This document shows positions 33,222 through 43,253 of a DNA stretch of 64,000 nucleotides, piece after piece (the first letter of the stretch is position 1; each line of letters starts with the position of its first letter). This DNA is from Metaphire vulgaris (taxonomy: Eukaryota; Annelida; Clitellata; Crassiclitellata; Megascolecidae): contig CM030837.1 in the NCBI GenBank assembly GCA_018105865.1, forward strand, positions 10,732,725 to 10,796,724, read 5' to 3'. The position numbers were made by a program, and so were the translations under genes. Under the pieces are notes generated by a model. That model saw only the letters and a program-made list of their open reading frames with translations. It had not been told where the DNA came from and did not search any database.

Positions 33222-33325
33222 TCAAATGTTCCATTTAGTACTTTAAACTTTAAAGGTCCCTTTTTATAATTCCTTACGTTTCTATCGATTCCTGAAATTT
33301 TTATCCCCGGGTTTCTTGCAAAGGA

Positions 33326-33622
33326 ATTAATTATTCATTGATTATTAGTTAAATTAAATGCATGTTTGTGCAGCGCCGAATAGTGAATAGCACCTATATC
33401 TCAGCGGTTATAAACGTTAGAAAGACGCAGTTACGCTTCGCTTAAAGCTAATTTTATAGAGCACATTAATTATTCATCGATTATTACGGTAGTTAAGTTA
33501 GAGGCATTTTTGTGCAGTGTCGAATGGTGAATAGGAGCCAGATAGCGCCTATATCTCAGCGGTTATAAACGTTAGAAAGACGCGGTTACGCTTTCGCTTA
33601 AGGCTAATTTTATAGAGCACAT
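33326..33622. repeat. 139-bp tandem duplication
   Basis: Units start ATTAATTATTCATYGATTAT at 33326 and 33465 and share CTATATCTCAGCGGTTATAA, AAACGTTAGAAAGACGC and ATTTTATAGAGCACAT. The second unit is longer by short insertions (GGAGCCAGATAGC). Confidence 0.85.
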
Positions 33623-33794
33623 TTAGGCCCGATTTGTGTAAGCAGTTTATGTTTAATTTGTTTGTTGGAATATTCGTTGCCTCGAACGGCGAGCCTGCAC
33701 TGCGAGAAGAAGAGAGAAGCGAATCTTGAGCGGCGAAAAGCGAGCAGCGAGCATTTTTTGTATATTATTAAGATCCTTGCTCTGTATGTCTGTT

Positions 33795-33930
33795 ACCTTC
33801 AAGCGTTCTCATTGGTTGGCTGTGTGAGCGTTCTGATTGGTTGGCTGTGTGACGTTCTCGTTCGTTACCTTCAAGCGTTCTGATTGGTTGGCTGGGTGAG
33901 CGTTCTGATTGGTCGTTCTGGAATCTTAGG
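33795..33930. promoter_or_regulatory. inverted CCAAT-box array
   Basis: Five ATTGG pentamers (inverted CCAAT) sit in repeated GCGTTCTGATTGGTTGGCTG units, about 25 bp apart. CCAAT boxes bind NF-Y in animals. A GC-richer stretch and a TATA box follow 300-400 bp downstream (34346). This may be a transposon-borne promoter; regulatory action is inference. Confidence 0.4.
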
Positions 33931-34345
33931 CTTCGCGGGCGAAAATGCGGCGCGGTTTAACGGCGACGCTGGTTAACGCCACGCCAAGCGTTTGGCGTCA
34001 CGTTGCAGCGTCAGAGCTTGGCTACGTGGCGTATGTACGTCATTGAAACGTTGTTCAGCAGCATGAATTCAATGATTGGGTTTTAGTATTATCCTGCACT
34101 GCGAGCGAAGCGAGCGAAGCGAACATCTTTCTAGTTAGCTTTTAAAATCTTTTGGAAAACAATAGTTTCAGTTGACAGTTAAGTTTCAAGAGTGACACTC
34201 TTCAAAGAATTTAATTATTGTTAAGGCCTGTATCCTTAAATATGATGTGTTTCAAAGGAATCTCATAATCGCTGGGTCAGCCGGTCGCCTTTGATGTGAT
34301 CACGCGATTTATTTATTCCCAGGACAGGGGAGGTTAGGAAACTAG

Positions 34346-34353
34346 TATATAAA
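34346..34353 (+). promoter_or_regulatory. TATA box
   Basis: TATATAAA followed by GGGCG, about 30 bp upstream of a TCA-type initiator at about 34371-34380. The best core-promoter match I noticed in the window outside the LINEs. What it transcribes is unknown. Confidence 0.45.
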
Positions 34354-34635
34354 GGGCGTTTTCACTGCAGTCACCTCTCAGTTTGTCTCAGCTCTGCATT
34401 CAGTTGAGTGGGTTTAAAAGATAGTCATAGGGCTGTTAACATTGCTCTTAGCGAGAGACTATTGTCAATTAAGAGCTAGTGTTACAGCTTACGAACATTT
34501 ACTTAAAGCGGTAGGACGTTTACAGTTTACATTAATTTGAAATATTACTTAGCATATAATTGTACATCTTATAAGAATAAACTGGGAGCTAGTCCACACT
34601 GTATTATAGAATTCAGTGTTGATGTACTTAATGTA

Positions 34636-34760
34636 AGACCAGCTTACTGTAATACCAGTTACCGTAACACCAGTTATCATGATAGCAGTTACAGTAACAC
34701 CAGTTGCTGTAATACTAGAACCATAAGATCAACTTACTGTAAGACCAACTTACCTTGATG
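34636..34760 (+). repeat. 15-bp tandem array, eight degenerate units
   Basis: Units of the type CCAGTTACNGTAACA. Because 15 is divisible by three, a 73-codon frame (34537-34758) reads through them as NTSYR/NTSYH-like pentapeptides. I do not believe that frame is a gene. Confidence 0.8.
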
Positions 34761-34879
34761 TCAGGATCTGTGGTATCAATGTCTGTAAGATAAGTTACCA
34801 GTTACAGCAATATCAGATCTACAACGAAGCATTATCAGTATGCTACAGTAAGAGATGTCATCAGTGTTACTACAAGATT

Positions 34880-36330
34880 GGTACCAAAACTAACCATAAA
34901 CCTTGTTGAACTGAGCAATGTAATTCTTATGCGCTGGACTGGGCGACAAATCGTGAGCCTTAGCCACAGTCATCATAGTGGTTACAGAGTAAGGCCATCT
35001 TGAGTTACGCTGTTGCTTACGGGGTGACACTGTTGATGCCCAAAGCAAAGTTTCACCACACCTAATAACAAAGGAAAAGTTTTCTACAATATAATCACAT
35101 TGATCCCACCTATGTTTTTTTATAGTGTTCCATACAATAAATTTTCTCAATCTCCTCTCTCTGTTATGTTGATGGTGTGAAGATTTTTTCGTAGTTGGCA
35201 GTGGGTGTGAAGGTTATTTTATAGATGGCAGTTGTATTTTCCGCAAGATCATATAGGCAAATGGCCGTTTTACATTTCACCTACATGTGATTTGCCTATA
35301 TCTATTGATGATTTGCCATGTGGGCAAATCATCTTGGAGGTGAATCGCTGTGTAGGCAGAAAGCTATAGGTGAACCGCCAAGTGTCTAGTAGCCACAGAA
35401 AGCACTTTCTTGCAAATTTCAGTGTTCAATTTCATGTGCTTACCAATTTCAGTGTTCTAGAAACAGCAATTTTTCAGCAACTGTTGTTGTTTTCAATGAT
35501 TTAGCATGGTATTCAGATGAAAATATTGATATTGGTCAGTCTGCTATAATCTATAAAACAGTAGGCTGGTTTTGAATGCCAACTTTGTTCATCAGGCTAA
35601 CAGAGCATTTTAAAAACAGTTTTAGTGCAATCATGCATAAGAGTTTTAGTGAGGTTTGAGTAATAAAGTTCTGAATCCTTTGTTCAGAATTATAGTAAAT
35701 TACTGTGGATTTAGCAATGCCAATATATATAGAAATACAGTAATCAAGTCAGCTGGTAACAGAATCATTACAAGAGAGATGAGTGCAAATAGTTGGCACT
35801 TGATTTTGAATTCTACAAATATCTTAAACTTTGTAATGAGCAGTTTTGCATGCCTAATTAATGTGGCCATTAAATGTGGTTTTGTTCAGTGCTTTTTTGT
35901 AGGAAAAAATGTTTGGGAACCATTTCACAACTGTTTTGTCATAAGAAATTATAATTGAATTTGCTCACTGAACACTATAGATATCTGAAAGAAATAAATG
36001 TCTTGTACAAGAAACTAAAAGAGACTCAAAGATTTAATTTATCATTAAAACTGTCTGGAGTAAAAGTTGTGCAGAATACTGGTATTAGGCATCAACTTAC
36101 AAAATGTTCTCCAGTTTTCATTGGATAAATTGTCTTGATTTCTTTTCTTGATTTGTGAACCTAGATCTGAATATATACCTCCAATCAGCAAAGAGTCATA
36201 GTGCTTTGTAGGATCAAAATATGTGAAAGGTGGACCCACTAATCTGATTAATAAAAGTGACAAAAACTGATTTTGTCATAAGCAAAATTTTCATTGGAGA
36301 TAATTAGCTTTAATTCATTTGTGAAAATAC
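34880..36330. other. intronic sequence; two unconvincing frames
   Basis: Frames at 34890-35150 (minus, 86 codons) and 35656-35958 (plus, 100 codons) resemble no family I know and have no splice sites I can defend. Near 35249-35340 ATAGGCAAAT and ATTTGCCTAT occur as inverted copies, a possible small MITE. Confidence 0.4.
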
Positions 36331-39035
36331 CCTTTGTAATGTAATGTAATGTAATGTGGCATTTGTATAGCGCCTCTTCTATTTCTACTCAGAGGTGCTC
36401 CTGGCATGGAGTCGCAGGGTAAAGTAATGAGACTTTAGCTTTTGCATTGAGCAGAGCAAGGGAGTAAGAAGTGATTCCCAAATGGATGGGTTCAAGGCAT
36501 TCCAGAGGGAGGGTCCAGCCACTGCAAAAGCCCAACACTGAGTAAGAGCAGTGCATGATCTGGGGACATAAACATTCTTCTGATCAGTGGAGCGGAGCCG
36601 GCGACGAGCAGTGGAAGAGAGTGATTTGAAAAGCTCAGTAATGTAAGATGGACCTGACCTCAAAGTGCTGCAGAAACAATAATGACTTGTTTGAATTTAA
36701 TGCGGTCAGAAATTGGAAGCCAGTGGAGGGTGTTAAGCATAAAGTCTGAGATGCTAGAGTAGCTTTAGCCACAAGACGAGCCACAGCATTTAGGACAGAT
36801 TGCAGAGTGGAGAGCAGGCTTTTGGGCAGACCAAGATAAAGATAATTGCAATAGTCTAACCTACTAGCAACAAAAGCATGAACCAGAGATTTGGCTGCAG
36901 ACAAAGAAAGTGAAGAACGAATAACCCTAATTTGCCTAAGTTGGTAAAAGCAGGATCGAGAGAGTCTAGCAAAGTGCACTTTGAAGGTCAAGTTACTGTC
37001 AAAGTAAATACCAAGGTTTTTGATACAAATTGAGAAAGAAAAATTATGAAAGAGAGAGTTCAGTTAGTCATAATCAATTTTTGAGTGCAGATATTTAGTA
37101 CCAAGCCAGATAAGTTGAGTTTTGTCAGGGTTCAGTCGAAGTCTATTGGAGAACATCCAATCCCGAAGAGTTGGAATTACATTGTCTACTGATTGATTGA
37201 GCTGAGACTGAGAAGAGTGAGGGCCACATCAGTAAATTTGAATGTCATCAGCAAAAAGGTGCACAGTGAAGCCAAACGAGCTAACTAAAAAGCAAAGGTC
37301 AAAAGTTTAGAGTATGTACAGCAGAGGACCAAGCACCGAGCCTTGGGGAACACCAAAAGGAACATGAAACCAGTTTGAGCGGGAATGCTCCATAACAATC
37401 ATTTGAGAACGGTTAGAAAGATAGGATGTAAACCACAGAAGGGCTTGATCAGAAATCCCAAATGAGAGTTTGAGACGTTTCAATAATATATCATGAGCAA
37501 CCGTATTGAAGGCACTTGAGACATCAAAACTGGCAAGCAATGTAAGTTCAGACAAGTCAGTGGCAGAGTAGACATCACAAAGAATTATAAGAAGAGTCTT
37601 TTCTGTTGAGTGAAACCAGATTATGTGGATGGAAGAAGGTTTTCAGTATTCAGATAGTGTAACATTTGTGATAAAATAAGCCTTTCAATGATTTTTGAGA
37701 GAAAAGAAAAGTTGGAAATGGGTCGAAAGTTGAGTGGCTCACTAGGATCAAGACCAGGCTTCTTAATGACAGGCAGCACAATAGCTCTTTTTTGAGAGTC
37801 AGGGAGGCAGCCTTCCCTCAAAGAGCTGTTGATCATGAGTAAGAGGAATGGAATTAGCTCATCTAAAACCTCAACAAGAATGAATGGTGGCAAAGGATCC
37901 AGTTCACATGATTTTAGTTTAGAGTTTTTTATGACTGTCCTAAGTTCCAGTTCTGTCACTTCATTGAATTTTCCAAACTTGGAACTTGTTGATGCGAAGC
38001 TTGGTTGTGGCATTTCAGCACGCACTCAGTCTAATTTCACTGACATTGCATCTTGATAATTGACAGCCGTGAAGCGTAGCTGCTCAGAGGCATTTGGCTG
38101 CCTGCCGAATATGGAGGACAATGTTGACCAGAGTTTACATGGATGGCCTGTGCGCTGATGCACAAGATTTCTCCAGTACTGCGATTCTTTGTGATGGTAG
38201 CTTTTATGAAGACTTCTGACAGATATAATCCATTCACTGCGATCATCAGGATTCAAGGATAGCCAGTAACGTCTCTCAAGGCGACGAGCTTCCCGGTGAA
38301 GATTGTTATTGTTATTGTTCATGACAATTTATATAGCGCCGTAACATTGCAAGGGCCAAAGTCAAAGGTGCTTTACAAGGAGCATGGAAACGAGATATTA
38401 AATAAGTACGTCTTTAGTTTGCTCGCAAACTCTCCAAAGGAAGTGACGGACGACACGCTGTCCAGCAAGGAATTCCAAAGGAGGGGATTTCTGTGCGAGA
38501 ATGAACGTTCTCCGTACTTGACAGTTTTCGATGGAGGTGGAACGTACAGTTGGATTCGCATACTGAAGATGACGGCATTCGTTATCAAACCAGAGCGTAA
38601 GTGGCCGATGCCTGGCTCTTACTGTCTTCTTCGGTAGTAATTGATCCACAATCTTGGATAGTGAAGTAATATATAGATCAAGAGTTTCGTTACCAAGTTG
38701 TTGTCATATGTCACCGGATCCTGACAAAGAGGACTGTTTGCAAGTAAGGTCCGCAGGCGATCCAAGTTTATCGAGCGCCAGCCACCTAATTGACGAACTG
38801 TATAAATTGGTTTTGAAAGTAGATGCAGTAAATTGAAGGTAACAAGACCGTGATCAGAAATTGTCGGCGGATAAACACAGATGTCTTTAACGTGACTAAC
38901 GTCACAGTCATCACGCGTTATAACAAGGTCAAGGATGTGACCTTTAATGTGCGTAGGCCAATTTATGTGCTGTAATAATCCAAACTGGCACTCACTAGAA
39001 GAAATTGGAAATTGTATTAGCATGTGTCAAAGGAA
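36331..39035 (-). mobile_element. LINE A copy 4, longest uninterrupted order
   Basis: (TTACA)n-like tail at 36335-36358, then 3' UTR and, on the minus strand: C-terminus (YVPRSCTALTQCWAFAVAGP, SLWNAL, about 36385-36663), FARLSRSCFYQLRQIRVIR (36635-36991), FADDIQIY (about 37230-37255, catalytic box intact), PFGVPQGSVLGPLLYIL and SFDVSSAFNTVAHDIL (37307-37555), RPISNFSFLSKIIERLI (37621-38025), the inter-domain linker (38026-38322) and the endonuclease end (HILDLVITRDDC, ISDHGLVTFNLL, 38619-39023). 5'-truncated inside the endonuclease. A LINE B fragment interrupts the linker at 38304. Confidence 0.85.
38304..38563 (-). mobile_element. LINE B 3' fragment (260 bp), 7-bp TSD
   Basis: Flanked by TGAAGAT (38297-38303 and 38564-38570). 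(TTGTTA)n at the left is its 3' tail, followed by the family 3' UTR signature (ACAATTTATATAGCGCCGTA) and, on the minus strand, LYVPPPSKTVKYGERSF, NPLLWNSL and SKLKTYLF. LINE A reads on seamlessly on either side. Confidence 0.92.
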
Positions 39036-39073
39036 GCATTTTATCCAAATATGTTCTTTCCCTAAGGCATTAA

Positions 39074-40113
39074 CCCCTTCCCAGGGTTCGCCATATATAA
39101 ACGCGGCGGAAAATCATATCTAAACGGGATTCGCCGTTTATAAACGGTGCGCCAGATAAGCATGTGTGTACCCCGGACATAAAATTTTTATCAATCCAAC
39201 GCAACAATCGATTTAGTTACCACCCATTCGATAGATGGCAGCACCGTTTTCGATATTGTTGATTATATAAGCAAGGAATATTGGCTATATAGCGACCAAG
39301 GCTGGGAAATGCATCGGAAAAATCTCAAGCCTGAGGCTAGAAAAATCATAACTACGCCAAATATAGTCCGATCTTCAAAATTTTTCCACTGTTCTGTTCC
39401 AATTATACTCCTCTAAAACTCTCTCGCTCACAGTTGGGGGGGGAGTCACTGCTGAAAATTTTTTTATTGAGCTTTGAAAATTTTTTGTCGGAGAGGGTCC
39501 GATTTCAGGGTGTAGAGTGGACCCTACCCCAAATTTGTTTTTGCATGGATGGTTCGAAAGACCAATAAAAATGCTCAACAACAGTGCAAACCGCATCTTT
39601 CTAGCTTCTATATAGCCTGAAATATACTGAGTTGTTCGGTTTTTCAGATTGAAAATCTGTTCACGTAATTGTCATTTCAGCGAGCAATGGGTACTAGGGT
39701 ATGAAAAGTCATAACTACCCCAAATTGGCTCCAATCTTCAAAATTTGTGCACTATTCTGTTCCAATTACACCTCCCTACAACTTTCTCGCTCACATTTGA
39801 GGGGTTACCGCTGAAGACGTTTTGCTATTGAGCTTTGAACAAAGTTTGAACAAAATGTTGGGGAGGGTTCGATTTTAGGGTGTAGAGTGGTCCCCATCCC
39901 CAATTTTTTTCTTTTGGCACGGATGGATAAAAAGAGCAATAAAAAAGCTCAACAACGGTGCAAACCGCATCTTTCTAGCTTCTATATAGCCTGAAATATA
40001 GTAAGTTTATAACGTATATGTTCACGTTTTCAACTTTTCATATGAAGGCCTTTTCCCAAAATTAATTACACTGTGGGGGATGACTTTAAAAATTTAATTA
40101 CCCCTTTAAAGGG
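39074..40113 (+). mobile_element. piggyBac-like MITE, copy 3 (1040 bp)
   Basis: Starts CCCCTTCCCAGGGTTCG, ends CCCCTTTAAAGGG, with TTAA on both sides (39070-39073, 40114-40117). It has the CCGTTTATAAACGG palindrome near the left end and two internal modules, as in copies 1 and 2. No transposase. The insertion breaks an unidentified minus-strand frame. Confidence 0.85.
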
Positions 40114-40313
40114 TTAACAGAATCCAGTGATTTCTCATTCGTTAAGGTATAGCCTGCTTGCCCTGTTGCACAAATTCTTGATTTCCGTTTCTCAAATATC
40201 AACTGATTGTTAACATTATCTGCCCAATGTCTCTGGTTTAGTTTACAAGCCCATTGAGCAAGTTCAAGATCCTCATTCCTCAATAAACTCACCAAGACAT
40301 TGGGATCAAACAT
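40098..40313 (-). other. unidentified minus-strand frame broken by the MITE
   Basis: From ATG at 40313 the frame reads MFDPNVLVSLLRNEDLELAQ then WACKLNQRHWADNVNNQLIF, EKRKSRICATGQAG. It has balanced composition and no repeat character. It meets the MITE at TTAA 40114. Skipping the MITE, the frame continues NALGKEHIWIKCFL and stops near 39050. I do not recognise it. It could be an exon of an antisense gene, a pseudogene or part of an unknown element. Confidence 0.35.
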
Positions 40314-40329
40314 AGATTATTGCATATTG

Positions 40330-40716
40330 ATATATGGTAAACATGGCAAAAAATGTGGGTACACCATTTTCGTGTGTTCCCACAGGAAAAATACTGGTTT
40401 TATCTTAAAAACTATGCAAGAGTTGACGACTTGATCGAATAAGGTGTTATCAAATTCTACATAATTTGTATGGCACATTTGATATTTGGTAGGTGTTGAC
40501 TGAATTCAAAGTCATCAGTTACTTAGAAATCTTCTGGGCAGAAAATATTCAGATTAGGAGAGGGCCTTTCTATCCTAGTCCATGTTAACAGGATTTTACT
40601 GTTTATTTAATGATGCATCTCAATTTTGAATATGGTTAGTTTATCATGTTAAGTACTGCCTGCTGCCTTGCCAGCCGAGAGGGTGCAAGCCTGACATAAT
40701 GAATGTTACTTTGTAG
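40330..40716. other. intronic sequence before DLG exon
   Basis: AT-rich, nothing recognised apart from the acceptor context ACTTTGTAG at its end. Confidence 0.5.
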
Positions 40717-40802
40717 GCAGTGGAACATTACACAAGAGGATGTGCAAGAAATGTTTAATAAAGCTTTACATATTGAGAAAGAATTTGTTGAACATTTCAC
40801 AG
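40717..40802 (+). CDS. dlg1: Discs-large exon, end of guanylate-kinase-like domain
   Basis: This 86-bp exon is preceded by TTACTTTGTAG and followed by donor ACAG/GTTTAC. Taking the phase-2 CT of the previous exon, it reads L QWNITQEDVQEMFNKALHIE KEFVEHFT and ends in phase 1. In DLG proteins this place reads EMNKRLTEEQARK.F.RA.KLEQEFTEHFT. The match in the helix and in EFxEHFT, plus fitting phases on both sides, makes the identity firm. It is shorter than vertebrate DLG by about two residues at the KR position. Flanking introns are about 31.7 and 15.7 kb. Confidence 0.88.
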
Positions 40803-41181
40803 GTTTACAGATTTCTCTATATTTCATAATCGTTGTGGAGTTGTGGAATTGTAACTATCATATTTAAGTAAAATGATTGCATTTTCCATATCACTTTAGC
40901 ATATTTATTAGATTTTGAGGAATGGTTCATTTACCGTAAATATTTAAGTTTAAATTATTTGAATTTCACTCATTCCTGTTCTGTCTTCATGTACTTATTA
41001 TCTTTAGATTTATATTTGTGGGTGTTGTTCTCATTTTATTCCTCGCCACCACCACCATTTACTTATTGCACAAGAGCATCATCATACAGGAGTCCAAAAT
41101 GACTCCAACCAATAATAGAGCTCCTATTGAATATTCATAATCATAATAACATGGAAATTCGCCAATTGATTGTTCGTAGAA

Positions 41182-42604
41182 CAGTGTTTCTCAAACCGTG
41201 TGCCGCGCGTTATCAGGTGTGCCGTGGGATTTTTGGAAATTTTATTAAATTTAAAATGTCAATGTTTTAACCCGTTACCAGGGTTCGACGTTTATAAACG
41301 TCACCCGGAAATCATATGCGAACGGGATTCGACGTTTTAAAACGTCGCGCAACTGTTTTGCTCTTCCACCACGGTGTTCGCCGTTTAAAAACGTTTTCTT
41401 GATTTGATTTTATTTCTTTTTTGGCACGAATGGATGGTAAGTACAATAAAAATGCTAAACAATGATGCAAACCACATCTTTGTAGCTTCTATATAGCCTG
41501 CAGATTTCAAGATTCTCGCAAAAAATTTCACTTCTCCGAGCAACGGGTGCCTGGTCTAGAAACATCATAACTCCCATAAATTGGGCCGATTTTCAAAATT
41601 TTTGAACTAATCTGTTCCAAAGACACCCGCCTACAACTTTGCCGCTGAACCTAGGGGGTCACCACTGAAAAATTTTTATTGACCTTTGAACTTATTTTTG
41701 GGAGGGAGTCATATTTTGGCCTGTAGAGTGAGCCCAACCCCGAAATTTTTTTGGCACGGATGGATGGTAAGTACAATAAAAATGCTAAACAATGATGCAA
41801 ACCACATCTTTGTAGCTTCTATATAGCCTGAAATATAGTAAGTTTAAAAAGTACATGTTCACAGTTCAAACAAACGCTTTTCCCCCAAGATTAATTACCC
41901 AAATTGGTAACGTCTTGTAAAAATTAATTCCCCCTTTAACGGGTTAAATGTCTCAGATCAATGACTGTGCTTCAACATTCAATCTTGTACGCATAGCCAG
42001 TGAGGGCCGTAGCTTCACCGACGAGTTTGATGAATCTAGTCTTGATAATTTGCCCCCTGGGACCTGGGAAGATGGAAAGCACAGCATCACATACGAAGCC
42101 CCTTGGTATACGAGACGATGCTGGTGTTGGGAGGGGTTGTGAATTCGCAGTTATGACTACATACGTGGGGTCAAGTATGCCTAAGCCACTAAGATACAAC
42201 CCCTGCCCTGTGTCTGGTTTGATTGGGGAGCTTGCTTCTTCTAGGTTGCTCGAGATGTGCAAGGTTTCCGGTTTCTATATGGCACCTAAGTAGATGTACC
42301 GCAGAGGTCTTATCTGCAGAGCGGCTTTGTACCGGCAGAGAGGACTTGCAGTCTGTTTTGAACCAAGCTATAAATAAAATCATAAAATCCTGACCACTTA
42401 AATCTTGACTTCTTTTAAAGCTCTGAGAGGCAATGGATTCCGAATTTACATGCCTATTAGACCATAATGATGTTCACTGGCTTTCACAAGGGAAGGTTTT
42501 GATGTCTTTCATCAGCAAAAAATTGTGACGTCTTTTCAAGTGTGCCGCCGATGTTTTCGCGTATTTCTTGTATGCTGCAAGATGAAAATGTTTGAGAAAC
42601 ACTG
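41182..42604. mobile_element. hAT-like element (CAGTG termini) holding a MITE
   Basis: Begins CAGTGTTTCTCAAAC and ends GTTTGAGAAACACTG, a perfect 15-bp inverted repeat of the Charlie/hAT type. Flanks are TCGTAGAA (41174-41181) and TCATAGAA (42605-42612), an 8-bp duplication with one change. Without the inserted MITE it is about 756 bp. Internal frames (for example 41972-42262 minus) resemble no transposase, so it is non-autonomous. Confidence 0.82.
41281..41943 (+). mobile_element. piggyBac-like MITE, copy 4, shortened (663 bp)
   Basis: TTAA (41277-41280) then CCCGTTACCAGGGTTCG; the end CCCCCTTTAACGGG is followed by TTAA (41944-41947). Left-end palindromes are present (GACGTTTATAAACGTC). One complete module and a partial one remain, joined by a deletion: GGCACGAATGGATGGTAAGT and GGCACGGATGGATGGTAAGT both precede the same tail. 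Inserted in the hAT element. Confidence 0.85.
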
Positions 42605-42612
42605 TCATAGAA

Positions 42613-42889
42613 CAATGTGAATGTTCATAACAGTCATAAACCTAGCACTGTAAATTAAAGGTAATAGAGAATTAAATAAGCCTGATATCAAAATATGATT
42701 TAATCTAGCAGCTGAAGATCATATTAAACAATGAAGTCCATTGTGTATGTGTGATGCATGCAACTATTTTATTAATCAATTGATACTCTTAGAGTATTAG
42801 AACTGGTGCTACAGAAGTGCATAATTATTACTCATTCAGAATTATATGCATGCAGATTTTAAGCTTTCAGCCTTGACACCAAAGTCAAG
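42613..42889. other. intronic sequence, nothing recognised
   Basis: AT-rich with no frame and no repeat that I can identify. Confidence 0.5.
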
Positions 42890-43130
42890 GTTTGAGAGTT
42901 TAAAAGCAGCAATGGCTGCAGCTGCAATTGCACCTGTTCTGTTCTGTTCTTTAACCATCTTCAATGCGAGTTTGGGCTACACTATGTATCACGTCTCTCC
43001 ATATCTGTCACTCTTCTGCTTTCCGAATCATGTTTTGAAAAGAGAGTCCAGTCCATGTTGATACGTTATCTAGCCAAGCTGTTCTTGGTTTTCCACGTGA
43101 GCAATTCCACCATGATTACCGGTAGTTAAA
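42890..43130 (-). mobile_element. RTE-like LINE 3'-terminal fragment
   Basis: The minus strand reads SRGKPRTAWLDNVSTWTGLS then FQNMIRKAEE and WRDVIHSVAQTRIEDG, the conserved last segment of RTE-like endonuclease/RT elements (GRPR..W.DNI..WTGLS). Truncated and full of stops after that. It may be LINE E or a relative. Confidence 0.6.
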
Positions 43131-43198
43131 TCCTGCTGTAGATTACATCATTTTATGAGATCCGTTTTTCCAAACAATGAAAAAACAATGGAACTATA

Positions 43199-43200
<2 letters not shown>

Positions 43201-43253
<53 letters not shown>

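Larger units (their letters stand above)
34219..34874 (+). mobile_element. LTR-like segment with TATA box (candidate solo LTR)
   Basis: Starts TGTTAAGGCC and ends ...TACTACA, followed at 34879 by TGGTACCA, which could be a primer-binding site. TATATAAA at 34346-34353 lies about 30 bp before an initiator-like TCACCTCTCAGT. The 3' part carries the 15-bp array. No gag or pol follows, and no duplication or partner LTR is seen, so this is only a candidate. It could instead be a host promoter or another repeat. Confidence 0.35.

Noticed and set aside
34537..34758. 73-codon frame with NTSY pentapeptide repeats
   Set aside because: A by-product of the 15-bp tandem array; no signal peptide or family resemblance.
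35656..35958. 100-codon plus frame as a DLG exon
   Set aside because: It does not resemble the guanylate-kinase region and would have to lie between exons that already join in phase.
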